From assembly GCA_902385625.1 (NCBI GenBank), contig CABMGE010000024.1, positions 124,001 through 188,000 of the forward strand: DNA of 64,000 nucleotides, written 5' to 3'. The stretch comes from an uncultured archaeon (GTDB lineage: Archaea; Nanobdellota; Nanobdellia; Pacearchaeales; GW2011-AR1). The position numbers and the translations under genes were made by a program. The notes beneath the pieces are model-generated. The model searched no databases. It was given only the letters and a program-made list of their open reading frames with translations, and was not told the origin of the DNA. Positions 1 through 8,204 of the stretch are shown here, piece by piece (positions within the stretch are counted from its first letter, which is position 1; the number at the start of each line of letters is the position of its first letter).

Positions 1-782
1 CAATGACAACTAATGGTTATGAAATGACTCCAGGAGTGATTAATGCAATTATTGGATTTGGAACCTGGATTCGTGTAAGTCTTGATGCAGACAGTCCAAA
101 GATTTACAGGAAAACTCATGGAATGGACAAAAACGCTTTTTATGATGTAGTTGGAAATATTACAAGACTCGTTGAAACAAAACAAAGACAAAATAGTAAG
201 GTTGTAATAGGAACTACCTACCTTATTGGGCCTCAAACTATTAAAGGAGCATATAATGCAGCAAAATTATGCAAGGAAATAGGTGTCGATAACATAAGGT
301 TTAGGCCTTTTTTTGATTTTGGAAAGACCAAATATAAAAAAGAACAAGCAGAGTTTATTGTAAGTGAACTAGAAAGGTGTAAGGAACTTCAAAGTGAAGA
401 TTTTTTAGTTTCTTATCCAAACTACAGATGTGATTCAATGGTTGAGAAAAAGCCTAGGGAGTATTCCAAGTGTTATATTCACCATTTAAACCCAATAATC
501 ACTCCTGACTTGAAAGTCTATCCTTGTTGTTTCTTAATAGATAAAGAAGAGTATGTTTTAGGAGATTTAGCAAAAAAGAGTTTTAAAGACATTTGGTCTT
601 CTGATGAAAGAAAACAAGCCTATGAAAGAATAGACTTTAAGGATTGTCCAAATCCCTGCATGTTAGATGAACACATAAAACTAATGTGGGCAGTAAAGAA
701 TAATGTTATTCCAAATGGAATGAATCTTATTGATATGCTTCGTTCTGTAAATGGGCCAATAAATCATTCTAACTTCTTTTAA
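1..782 (+). CDS. Radical SAM/SPASM protein, 5' part missing
   Basis: Only the C-terminal part of a radical SAM enzyme is present. The reading frame is open at the window edge, so the ATG at position 3 is probably internal. The CxxxCxxC motif that binds the SAM-cleaving 4Fe-4S cluster is absent because it would lie upstream. What remains is the second half of the barrel (SLDADSPKIYRKTHG) followed by a SPASM-like region with Cys in SKCYIHH, YPCCFL and DCPNPC, which would bind auxiliary clusters. The segment GDLAKKSFKDIWSS matches the usual end of SPASM proteins. Substrate is unknown. Neighbours are sugar-modifying enzymes, so a role in glycan or small-molecule modification is an inference. Confidence 0.8.
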   Translation, partial: MTTNGYEMTPGVINAIIGFGTWIRVSLDADSPKIYRKTHGMDKNAFYDVVGNITRLVETKQRQNSKVVIGTTYLIGPQTIKGAYNAAKLCKEIGVDNIRFRPFFDFGKTKYKKEQAEFIVSELERCKELQSEDFLVSYPNYRCDSMVEKKPREYSKCYIHHLNPIITPDLKVYPCCFLIDKEEYVLGDLAKKSFKDIWSSDERKQAYERIDFKDCPNPCMLDEHIKLMWAVKNNVIPNGMNLIDMLRSVNGPINHSNFF

Positions 783-834
783 ATCACAAGTCCAGGGGAT
801 TTTAGGAGGTTTGATAAGCCTCAAGTGAAGAAAG

Positions 835-856
835 TAAGATATTTGATTATATCTTA
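835..856 (+). terminator. Hairpin downstream of the first gene
   Basis: An 8-bp perfect stem (TAAGATAT / ATATCTTA) with a 6-nt loop starts 53 nt after the stop codon and is followed by a T-rich stretch. It could end the upstream transcript. There is no experimental support. Confidence 0.4.
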
Positions 857-909
857 AGGAATCTAGTTTCTTTTTTACTCTAAATGATTGTTTTTACCAA
901 CATAAATCC

Positions 910-917
910 TTATAAAT
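910..917 (+). promoter_or_regulatory. TATA box for the C-methyltransferase gene
   Basis: TTATAAAT lies 22-29 nt before the ATG at 939. Archaeal TATA boxes sit near -26, so the transcript should be leaderless or nearly so. Confidence 0.5.
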
Positions 918-938
918 AATACTCTTATTTCATAAAAA

Positions 939-2201
939 ATGGAAAGAGAAGATATTTCAGAAAAAAACGATTATCACAGAAGAGACAGTTGTCGTCTATG
1001 TAATAGCAAAAATATTGAACTTGCAATGTCTCTTGAAAAAACTCCCATGGGAGATGCTTATATTTTTTCAGACAGGTTAGGTGAAGAACAAAAAACCTAT
1101 CCACTTGACCTTTTTTTATGCAATGACTGTTCTCTTTCACAGATTGTTGATGTTATAAATCCTGAATTTCTTTATAGGGATTATATCTATAGTACTTCTA
1201 TTTCTCTTGGATTAAGAGATCATTTTAAAAAATATTCAGAAGAAGTTTTAAAAAAATTAAATCCTGCAAATGGGTCCTTGGTAGTTGATCTTGGAAGCAA
1301 TGACGGAACTCTTTTAAGATTTTTTAAAAATAATGATATGAAAGTTCTAGGAATTGATCCTGCAAAAGATATTGCAAAAAAAGCAACTGAATCAGGTGTT
1401 GCAACTCTTCCTTATTTTTTTACAAAAGATGTTGCAGCAGAAGTAAAAGAAAGATATGGGCCTGCAAAAATAATAACTGCAAACAATATGATAGCAAACC
1501 TTGATGATCTTTCTGATTTTGTCAGTGGTATAAAAAATCTTATGGCTCCAAATGGTGCATTTGTCTTTCAAACAGGCTATGGTCTTGATTTATTTGAAAA
1601 AGACCTAATTGATGTAATCTATCACGAGCATTTATCCTATTTTTCAACAAAATCCTTAAAACCATTTTTTAAAAATAATGGTCTTGAATTGTTTGATGTT
1701 AAAAGAGACTCAATTAAAAGAGGTTCATTAAGGGGAATGGTGCAATTTAAAGGAGGGCCGAATAAAATTTCAGATTCAGTTGAGAAACTAGTGGAGTTAG
1801 AAGAATCTGCAGGAATTGATAAAATAGAAACTTATAGGTCATTTGATAAAAGAATGCAGGATACAAAAAAAAGCCTTCATCATCTTCTCAATTATATTAA
1901 AGGCCAGGGTAAGACTGTTGCAGGATACGGAGCTTCAGTAGGAGTTACAACAATGCTTTACCATTTTGATTTAGGAAAATTTGTTGATTTTATTGTTGAT
2001 GATAATTCATCTCGCCATAATTCATTTTCACCAGGTCTTCATATTCCAGTTTTATCTCCAAATTCTCTTTTAGAAAAAAAGCCTGATTATTCTATAATTC
2101 TTGCCTGGCAATACTCAAAACCAATAATTGAAAAGAATCAGGATTATCTAAATCAAGGAGGGCATTTTATAACTCCCCTTCCAAAATTTGAGGTTATATA
2201 A
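939..2201 (+). CDS. SAM-dependent sugar C-methyltransferase
   Basis: This 420-residue protein has the three-part layout of TylCIII/NovU-type C-methyltransferases. An N-terminal zinc-binding region has CxxC pairs at C18/C21 and C61/C64. A Rossmann SAM-binding core carries VVDLGSNDG at about 115-123. A C-terminal domain includes VAGYGASVGVTTM and a putative nucleotide-sugar-binding part. Family members add a methyl group to carbon 3 of a keto-deoxysugar nucleotide. The next two genes encode a PLP aminotransferase and an N-formyltransferase in the same direction and almost without gaps, so the three probably build one branched N-formyl amino sugar. The exact sugar cannot be read from sequence. 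Confidence 0.85.
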   Translation: MEREDISEKNDYHRRDSCRLCNSKNIELAMSLEKTPMGDAYIFSDRLGEEQKTYPLDLFLCNDCSLSQIVDVINPEFLYRDYIYSTSISLGLRDHFKKYSEEVLKKLNPANGSLVVDLGSNDGTLLRFFKNNDMKVLGIDPAKDIAKKATESGVATLPYFFTKDVAAEVKERYGPAKIITANNMIANLDDLSDFVSGIKNLMAPNGAFVFQTGYGLDLFEKDLIDVIYHEHLSYFSTKSLKPFFKNNGLELFDVKRDSIKRGSLRGMVQFKGGPNKISDSVEKLVELEESAGIDKIETYRSFDKRMQDTKKSLHHLLNYIKGQGKTVAGYGASVGVTTMLYHFDLGKFVDFIVDDNSSRHNSFSPGLHIPVLSPNSLLEKKPDYSIILAWQYSKPIIEKNQDYLNQGGHFITPLPKFEVI

Positions 2202-2202
2202 A

Positions 2203-3279
2203 ATGGAAAAAATTTCATGGTACAGAACTTCATTTGGTGAAGAAGAAGTAAATGAATTAAGAGAGTCAGTAAAAAAAGAGTGTATTAGTCAGGGTCCTGT
2301 AACAAATAAACTTGAGGAAAAACTCGCAGAAAAATTAAATGTGCCTTATGCAATGGTGACTACAAGCGGAAGTGTTGCACTGGTTATGTCTATGATGGCA
2401 ATTGGTTTAAAGCCTTACGACGAAGTAATTGTTCCAAACAGAACTTGGATTGCAACTGCAAATGCTCCTTTAATAACAGGTGCTAAGGTAAGTCTTGTTG
2501 ATGTTGTAGAAGATCTTCCATTAATTGATGCTTCACAAATAGAAAAAAAGATTAATTCAAGAACTCGTGCTATCCTTCCAGTTCATCTTAATGGAAGAAG
2601 TAATGATATGGAAGCTATTAATAAAATCGCAAAAAATTATGATTTATGGGTAGTAGAAGATGCTTGTCAGGCGCTTTTTTCAAAAAATTCAAATGGTTAT
2701 CTAGGAACTCAGTCAGATATTGGTTGTTTTTCACTAGGTGTTACTAAATTAATTTCAACAGGCCAGGGAGGAATAATTGTTACAAAAAATAAAGAGCTTT
2801 ATGAAAGACTAAAGTTAATCAGAAATAATGGGACTGAAAATGTTTTTGTCCCAGAATATCAGATTCCAGGATGTAATTTTAAATTTACAGATCTGCTTGC
2901 TTCAATAGGCCTTGTTCAGTTAACAAAAGCAGAAGACAGGATAAATCATGTTACTAAAATTTATTCAATGTATAAAGATGCAGTAGACTCTCTTGATTAT
3001 CTTAAAATGGTTCATGTAAATCTTTCAAAAGGAGAAATTCCTCTTTATGTGGAAGTTTTATGCAAAAAAAAGCAAGATCTTTCTGAATTTTTAAAATCAA
3101 ATGGAATAGAAACAAGACCTTTTCTTCCTGACCTTAATACAACCAAATACATAGAGGATAAAGGAGTTTATCCAAATTCCAAAACCTTTTCAGAACAAGG
3201 ACTTTTTTTGCCATGCGGACCAACTCAGCCAATTGAGAATATAGAAAGAGTAATAGATTCATTAAAAAAATATCAATAA
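2203..3279 (+). CDS. DegT/DnrJ/EryC1-family sugar aminotransferase
   Basis: This is a 358-residue PLP-dependent aminotransferase of the family that converts keto-sugar nucleotides to amino sugars. The family signature is clear. VEDACQA at 151-157 supplies the Asp (D153) that contacts the pyridine nitrogen, and FSLGVTKLISTGQGG at 176-190 contains the PLP Schiff-base lysine K182. I chose the ATG at 2203, 1 nt after the upstream stop, over an in-frame TTG at 2188 inside the upstream gene. It sits between a C-methyltransferase and a formyltransferase and would supply the amine that is formylated next. The donor is presumably glutamate, which is family knowledge. Confidence 0.9.
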   Translation: MEKISWYRTSFGEEEVNELRESVKKECISQGPVTNKLEEKLAEKLNVPYAMVTTSGSVALVMSMMAIGLKPYDEVIVPNRTWIATANAPLITGAKVSLVDVVEDLPLIDASQIEKKINSRTRAILPVHLNGRSNDMEAINKIAKNYDLWVVEDACQALFSKNSNGYLGTQSDIGCFSLGVTKLISTGQGGIIVTKNKELYERLKLIRNNGTENVFVPEYQIPGCNFKFTDLLASIGLVQLTKAEDRINHVTKIYSMYKDAVDSLDYLKMVHVNLSKGEIPLYVEVLCKKKQDLSEFLKSNGIETRPFLPDLNTTKYIEDKGVYPNSKTFSEQGLFLPCGPTQPIENIERVIDSLKKYQ

Positions 3280-3280
3280 T

Positions 3281-4243
3281 ATGGAAAAAGATTCTTTAGA
3301 AGCTAAATTAAAATTTATTGTCCTAGGAACAACTGACATTGCAATTAATTATTCAAGAGGAATTCGTGAAAGTGGCGGAGAGGTTTTGGCATTATTTTCT
3401 TTAAAAAAAGAGTTGCTTCCTTTAAACTCCCTTGATATTTCAGAATTTGCAGCTAAAAATAATATCTCCTATCATGAACTGGATGACATAAATTCAAAAG
3501 ATTCTCTTGCACTAATGAAAAGCTATAATCCTGAATATGCCTTTGTATCCTGGCCAAAGCTACTTGAAAAACAAGCATTAATGGTTCCAAATGAGTTTTG
3601 TATTGGAACTCATCCAACAGACCTTCCTTATAATCGTGGAAGACATCCATTGCACTGGCTAATAAATTTAGGAATTAGTGATTCAAAGGTAAGTTTCTTT
3701 AAAATAGATGAAGGAGTTGACACTGGTAGTATTTTGCTTAAAGTTCCATTTTCCATTGATAAAAAAGATACAATCAATGAAGTTTTTTTAAAAATGAATG
3801 AGTCAATTTATAATGGAACTAAAACCATATGCGAAAAAATAAAACAAGGAAATCTTGAAAAAATAAAACAAGAGGGTCTTCCAAATTACTGGAGAAAAAG
3901 AAATCCTCATGATAGCCTTATTGATTTAAGAATGCCTTATGATCTTATTTCAAGGTTGGTGCGTTCATACTCTCCCCCTTATCCATGTGCAAGTCTTGTT
4001 TTTGAAAATAATATTTTTCCAATATCAAATGTTTCAACTTTTAATAGCGGACTCTCAAATGAAGAGTTAAAAAGACTAGAGCCTGGCAGGATAATTTCAA
4101 TTGAAAACAAAAGAATAAGGGTAAAAGTAGATGATGTTATTGCAGATTTAGAGTCAACTGTTAAAATTCCCGAAGATCTAAAAGATAAAAAATATATTTT
4201 TCCTCCTTCAAAATACCTTTCAAAATATTCAATTGAAATCTAA
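3281..4243 (+). CDS. Formyltransferase-fold protein, probable sugar N-formyltransferase
   Basis: The 320-residue protein has the formyltetrahydrofolate-dependent formyltransferase fold. The core motif THPTDLPYNRGRHPL is at 110-124 and VDTGS at 146-150, giving the catalytic His (H111) and Asp (D147). The Asn normally two residues before the His is Gly109 here, as in some divergent sugar formyltransferase-like proteins. A C-terminal domain of about 110 residues resembles the Met-tRNA formyltransferase C-terminal region. It starts 1 nt after the aminotransferase gene, which argues for formylation of an amino sugar rather than tRNA, and archaea do not use formyl-Met initiator. Whether it is active without the Asn is uncertain. 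Confidence 0.75.
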   Translation: MEKDSLEAKLKFIVLGTTDIAINYSRGIRESGGEVLALFSLKKELLPLNSLDISEFAAKNNISYHELDDINSKDSLALMKSYNPEYAFVSWPKLLEKQALMVPNEFCIGTHPTDLPYNRGRHPLHWLINLGISDSKVSFFKIDEGVDTGSILLKVPFSIDKKDTINEVFLKMNESIYNGTKTICEKIKQGNLEKIKQEGLPNYWRKRNPHDSLIDLRMPYDLISRLVRSYSPPYPCASLVFENNIFPISNVSTFNSGLSNEELKRLEPGRIISIENKRIRVKVDDVIADLESTVKIPEDLKDKKYIFPPSKYLSKYSIEI

Positions 4244-5107
4244 TTATTCATAACAATTAATTCTATCTATTAAATCCTCTATTCTTGAAAAATTAAATTC
4301 TGTATCCTTGATTATCTTTTCACAATTTAAACTTGTGTTAAGAGGTCTTTTTTCCAAAAAATCAAAGTCATTTAAAAAACACGGAGTTATCTTGCCTGAC
4401 CCTATTGCCAGTTTTGATTTCAAAATTGTTGCAAGCTCAAATCTGCTGTATGACTTTGGAGAGGCAATGTTATAAAGCCCTCTTAAGTTTTTTTCAAGTG
4501 CCAGGTCAATTACCTGAACTAAATCTTTTACATATGTAAATGAAAGAATATTGTCTGTTGCGCAATAGATCTCTTTACCTGCTTTAAGGTCCTGTTTCCA
4601 GGAACTAAGAAAACTATTGTCTTCTTTTGAAACTCCAAACACCTTGCTAAGTCTTGCAATAAAAAAATCCTTCTCTTGTTTAACAAGAAAATCTTCAATT
4701 GTTTTTTTCTGTTCACCATAAACAGTGATAGGATTTGTCCTGTCAGATTCACTGTAGTTTCCTTTTTTTCCATCAAATACTGCATCAGAAGAAAGAAAAA
4801 CAGGGAGAATATTAAAATTAAAACACTGTTCAATTATTCTTTCAGTTCCAAGAATATTTATCTTAAATGATTTATCCTCATATTTCTTGCAATCATCTAT
4901 CTTTGCCATTCCAGAACAAATAAATGCATGACTTACCTGAGTTAGATCTGTTTTAAGTCTTCTTAAATCAGGATCTTTTAAGTCAAGAAACTCCATGCCT
5001 TTTTCTTCATGACTAAAATAAGTTCCAAGAAATGGTTTTTTCTTTTCTGAAAAATATCTGCAAAATTCTTTTCCAATATACCCTGAGGCTCCAATCACAA
5101 GTTCCAT
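4244..5107 (-). CDS. RmlD-like NAD(P)-dependent sugar reductase (SDR)
   Basis: This 287-residue extended short-chain dehydrogenase resembles dTDP-4-dehydrorhamnose reductase. It has GASGYIG (6-12) for the dinucleotide, SSDAVFDG (107-113) and the catalytic YxxxK pair Y130/K134. RmlD enzymes reduce a 4-keto-6-deoxysugar nucleotide. The length fits the family. Its start overlaps the stop of the upstream radical SAM gene by one base (TAATG), so the two are probably translationally coupled. It converges with the formyltransferase gene with no spacer between the stop codons. The specific sugar is not identifiable. Confidence 0.85.
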   Translation of the reverse strand: MELVIGASGYIGKEFCRYFSEKKKPFLGTYFSHEEKGMEFLDLKDPDLRRLKTDLTQVSHAFICSGMAKIDDCKKYEDKSFKINILGTERIIEQCFNFNILPVFLSSDAVFDGKKGNYSESDRTNPITVYGEQKKTIEDFLVKQEKDFFIARLSKVFGVSKEDNSFLSSWKQDLKAGKEIYCATDNILSFTYVKDLVQVIDLALEKNLRGLYNIASPKSYSRFELATILKSKLAIGSGKITPCFLNDFDFLEKRPLNTSLNCEKIIKDTEFNFSRIEDLIDRINCYE

Positions 5108-6051
5108 TATTCTTCTCCAGGTTTATAGATTCTCTTTTGTTCTCTGTCCCAGACACTGCAACCCAGACAAAGAGAAATATCATTTTTCTTTCCAGAGGAA
5201 TGTATTTCCCTGAGGTCCTGGAATTTTTTTGACTGCCATACTTCCTGTATTGTTGAATCATAAATATTTCCAAATAATACCTTGTTATTATAATCACATC
5301 CGCATAAAGGAACATTGCCATCAAAATGAACTACCATTGTAGACCAAAGAGAGACACAAGGTTCATTTGATGATTCATTTGTTTTTAATTCACCAGAATC
5401 AAGCTGATTTCCCCAACTGTGTATTTTTTTTGAAGTAACAATATCTTCTTCTGAAACTTTTTGCAGCCAATATTTCTTCCAGTCTGCTTCTTCAGAATAA
5501 TTTCTTTCCTGAAGAGCCATTCTTATTTGTACAGTAGGTTTATTTCCTCTTTCATTTCTAAGTTTTATAAAATTAAGGCAATTATCTCTTACCTCTTCAA
5601 AATTAAGTCCTGTTCTTATTTCTTCAAATGTTTCTTTTGTATATCCATCAATTGAAAACCTGATATCATCAAGACCTGATTCTATTAGTTCAACTGACTT
5701 TTTTTCATTAAGTAAAGATGCATTTGTTGAAAAACTTACTTCTTTTATTCCATAATTTTTGAGTTTTCTTATTCTTTCTGAAATATTCTTGTCTAAAAGA
5801 GGCTCTCCATTTCTTGACAAGCATACTCTTTCAATCCAGTCATTGTAAGGAAGCATTTCATCAGCGATTTTCATGAACAGTTTGTCTTCCATCCTGTTGT
5901 TTCTTCCTTCCCATTCATAAACAGTGCACATTTTACAGCGTGCATTACAAGCCCGGATTGTTTCAATTTCAAAGTACTTTGGAAAATAAGAAGACTGAGA
6001 TATATCTTCAAGACCTATTCTTTTTGCAAGAAAATCAAGTTCTTTTCCCAT
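5107..6051 (-). CDS. Radical SAM/SPASM protein
   Basis: This is a complete 314-residue radical SAM enzyme. CNARCKMC (C35, C39, C42) would hold the SAM-cleaving cluster. A short C-terminal SPASM-like region has Cys in EPCVSLW, PLCGCDY and LCLGCSVWD for auxiliary cluster binding. The middle contains LLDKNISERI and RFSIDGYTKE, typical of this group. The reaction is unknown. The gene is translationally coupled to the RmlD-like reductase, which suggests that it acts on the same sugar or glycan. Known SPASM sugar enzymes include dehydrogenases such as BtrN, but no direct orthology is claimed. Confidence 0.85.
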   Translation of the reverse strand: MGKELDFLAKRIGLEDISQSSYFPKYFEIETIRACNARCKMCTVYEWEGRNNRMEDKLFMKIADEMLPYNDWIERVCLSRNGEPLLDKNISERIRKLKNYGIKEVSFSTNASLLNEKKSVELIESGLDDIRFSIDGYTKETFEEIRTGLNFEEVRDNCLNFIKLRNERGNKPTVQIRMALQERNYSEEADWKKYWLQKVSEEDIVTSKKIHSWGNQLDSGELKTNESSNEPCVSLWSTMVVHFDGNVPLCGCDYNNKVLFGNIYDSTIQEVWQSKKFQDLREIHSSGKKNDISLCLGCSVWDREQKRIYKPGEE

Positions 6052-6082
6052 TTTTTCACTTTCTTTACAAAGATTTGGTCTG

Positions 6083-6089
6083 TTTATAA
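6083..6089 (-). promoter_or_regulatory. TATA-like box for the 6051 radical SAM gene
   Basis: TTATAAA on the minus strand lies about 32-38 nt before the ATG, predicting a leader of about 10 nt. Confidence 0.35.
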
Positions 6090-6152
6090 GTATTATTGTA
6101 TTAAGACAAATTCAATTATATTGTCGTAAATTATCCTTTTATGACATAAATA

Positions 6153-6160
6153 TTTATAAA
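6153..6160 (+). promoter_or_regulatory. TATA box for the 6182 methyltransferase gene
   Basis: TTTATAAA starts 29 nt before the ATG at 6182, the spacing expected for a leaderless transcript. Confidence 0.55.
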
Positions 6161-6181
6161 CAAAAATATCGCCTAGAAAAT

Positions 6182-6916
6182 ATGGCAGAGTTAAATCTCC
6201 TTGACGCTTTTCCAAGCGTACAAAGGAAAATAGAAAAAGGGTCAAGAACAGAAAAAAACAGGATCATTGCAAGAAGGTATGACAAAGAGTTCTTTGATGG
6301 AGACCGTTCTAATGGTTATGGTGGTTTTTACTATGATGGAAGATGGAAAAAAATTGTAAAAAAAGTCCAGGAAGTTTATGGAATAAACAATAACAGTGCT
6401 GTTCTTGATATGGGCTGTGCAAAAGGATTTTTTATGTTTGATCTTCAGGATATGCTTCCAGGAATAAAAGTTGCAGGAATGGATATTTCAAATTATGCAA
6501 TAAATCATGCAATGGACGGTTACTCCGGGTATCTTATAAAACAAGGTCTTGAGACGGATAATGAAGCTGCAAAAGGACTTGAAGAACTTGCTAAAAATAA
6601 AATTACTCCATTTATGATTGAAGGAAGTATAGAAAGGCTTCCCTGGCCTGATAAATCATTTGATGCAGTATTTAATATAAATACACTTCATAATTTAAAT
6701 GAAGGAGATTGCATAAAATGCATATCTGAAATGAATCGAGTTTGCAGAAATCCTGAAAAAATGTATATCCAGGTTGATTCATACAGAAATAAAGAAGAAA
6801 GGGAAAGAATGGAAATTTGGGCACTTACTGCAAATACTGTAAAAAGCGATAAAGGCTGGACAGAATTCTTTAAAAGTGCAGGATTTAAAGGAGACTATTT
6901 TTGGACAATTGTCTGA
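6182..6916 (+). CDS. Class I SAM-dependent methyltransferase
   Basis: The 244-residue protein has a Rossmann methyltransferase core: AVLDMGCAKGFF (73-84) as motif I, then VAGMDISNYAI, and LPWPDKSFDAVFNINTLHNL as the post-motif segment of Methyltransf_11-type enzymes. The N-terminal ~60 residues include KEFFDGDRSNGYGGFYYDGRW, which often precedes this domain in polysaccharide-cluster methyltransferases. The acceptor cannot be predicted. It is followed 21 nt later by the transketolase-like pair and may share their transcript. Confidence 0.8.
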   Translation: MAELNLLDAFPSVQRKIEKGSRTEKNRIIARRYDKEFFDGDRSNGYGGFYYDGRWKKIVKKVQEVYGINNNSAVLDMGCAKGFFMFDLQDMLPGIKVAGMDISNYAINHAMDGYSGYLIKQGLETDNEAAKGLEELAKNKITPFMIEGSIERLPWPDKSFDAVFNINTLHNLNEGDCIKCISEMNRVCRNPEKMYIQVDSYRNKEERERMEIWALTANTVKSDKGWTEFFKSAGFKGDYFWTIV

Positions 6917-6937
6917 TTAAAAAATCTTTAAAAAAAA

Positions 6938-7675
6938 ATGGAAGAAATAGGTTTACTTGAAAAAAAAGCAAAAGAACTTAGAACAAGAGTCTTAGACCTT
7001 GCATTAGAACAAGGAGAGGCGCATCTTGGAGGGAGTTTTTCAGAAATTGAAGTATTAATTTCTTTATTTGAAAAATTAAAAAAAGAAGACAAATTTATTT
7101 TAAGCAAAGGACACTGTTCTCTTCCTTATTATGTGCTATTAAATGAAAAAGGTTATAATCCAAAAATTGCAACTCATCCTGATCTTGATCCTCTGAATGG
7201 AATTTATTGCACAACAGGAAGTCTTGGACACGGTCTTCCAATTGGAGCTGGAATGGCTTATGCAAGAAAGAAACAAAAAAAACAAGGAAAAATATATGTT
7301 TTAATGAGTGATGGAGAGTGTCAGGAAGGAACAACCTGGGAGTCTTTTTTAATTGGTTCTCATCACTCTCTTGATAATCTTGTGGCAATAGTTGATAAAA
7401 ATAATATGCAGGCACTGGACAGGACTGATAATGTTCTTTCTCTCGGAGACTTAAAAACTAAATTTGAATCTTTTGGATGGTATACTTCTGAAATAAACGG
7501 TCATTCTTTTGAAGAAATAAAATTTGCATTAGATCTTGAGGTAAATAAGCCTTATGCAATTATTGCAAATACAATAAAAGGAAAAGGAGTAAGCTACATG
7601 GAAAATAATCCAGACTGGCATGGAAGAAGAGTAACTCTTGAAAGAATAAAATCTGCATATGAGGAGTTAAAATGA
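6938..7675 (+). CDS. Transketolase-like N-terminal (TPP pyrophosphate-binding) subunit
   Basis: The 245-residue protein is the first half of a split transketolase. It shows SKGHCSLPYYVLL, GSLGHGLPIGAGMA (94-107) and the TPP/metal motif at 124-157, read here as SDGECQEGTTWE then KNNMQ. The first Gly of the GDG motif is Ser, as in transketolase-like subunits encoded in polysaccharide clusters. It overlaps the next gene by ATGA, so both are likely made together. A central pentose-phosphate role is possible. The neighbourhood and short partner point instead to a two-carbon transfer in unusual-sugar synthesis, which is inference. Confidence 0.8.
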   Translation: MEEIGLLEKKAKELRTRVLDLALEQGEAHLGGSFSEIEVLISLFEKLKKEDKFILSKGHCSLPYYVLLNEKGYNPKIATHPDLDPLNGIYCTTGSLGHGLPIGAGMAYARKKQKKQGKIYVLMSDGECQEGTTWESFLIGSHHSLDNLVAIVDKNNMQALDRTDNVLSLGDLKTKFESFGWYTSEINGHSFEEIKFALDLEVNKPYAIIANTIKGKGVSYMENNPDWHGRRVTLERIKSAYEELK

Positions 7676-8151
7676 GAAAAGAATTTGGAAAATTTATACT
7701 TGAACTTGCATTAAAAGATAAAGATGTAATTTTGCTTGCAGGAGACATAGGATATGGTATATTTGATGAATACAGAAAAACTCTTCCAGACAGATTTGTC
7801 AATCTTGGAATTTGTGAACAAAGCCTGATAAGTTTTTCAGCAGGAATGGCTCTTGAGGGTTACAAGCCATATGTTTATACAATAACTCCATTTTTAATTG
7901 AAAGGCCTTTTGAACAAATAAAACTAGATATTGATGAGCAAAATCTAAATGTTAAACTAGTTGGTTATGCAGACTATCCAAAGCAAGGCCCAACACATAA
8001 CTGCCTTAATGAAAAAGGTCTTATGACATTACTTAAAAACACTCAAAGTTATTTTCCAAAAGATTCAACTGAGACAAGAAGATTTTTGCTCGAGTCTTAT
8101 AAAAGTAAAAAACCTACTTTTATTAGTTTAAAACAAAATCCTTCTAAATAA
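7672..8151 (+). CDS. Transketolase-like pyrimidine-binding subunit lacking the C-terminal domain
   Basis: At 159 residues this is only the Transket_pyr domain of the second transketolase half. AGDIGYGIFDEY, then NLGICEQSLISFSAGMALEG carries the conserved Glu (E49) that activates the TPP aminopyrimidine ring. Partners of split transketolases usually run to about 300 residues with a Transketolase_C domain. Here the frame stops right after the pyr domain, and the opposing gene begins its 3' end 53 bp later, so there is no room for a frameshifted remainder. This looks like a genuine short form. It overlaps the preceding gene by 4 nt. Confidence 0.8.
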   Translation: MRKEFGKFILELALKDKDVILLAGDIGYGIFDEYRKTLPDRFVNLGICEQSLISFSAGMALEGYKPYVYTITPFLIERPFEQIKLDIDEQNLNVKLVGYADYPKQGPTHNCLNEKGLMTLLKNTQSYFPKDSTETRRFLLESYKSKKPTFISLKQNPSK

Positions 8152-8155
8152 ATTT

Positions 8156-8168
8156 TATACTTCGTATA
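8156..8168. terminator. Small hairpin between convergent genes
   Basis: TATAC-TTC-GTATA, a 5-bp stem with a TTC loop (GAA loop on the minus strand), lies between the transketolase pair and a convergent radical SAM gene. It is short, so support is weak. Confidence 0.3.
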
Positions 8169-8204
8169 GAATAGTTAAATCTAGTTGTTTTTTCTTTAAG
8201 TAAA

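Noticed and set aside
8155-8168. Sequence resembling part of a loxP arm (ACTTCGTATA)
   Set aside because: Only a short 5-bp hairpin is present. There is no second inverted arm with the loxP spacer and no recombinase gene nearby. It is better explained as a small terminator-like hairpin.
7672-8204. Frameshift as the cause of the short transketolase subunit
   Set aside because: Only 53 bp follow before the convergent gene's 3' end, and no frame there encodes a Transketolase_C domain. There is no space for a lost remainder.
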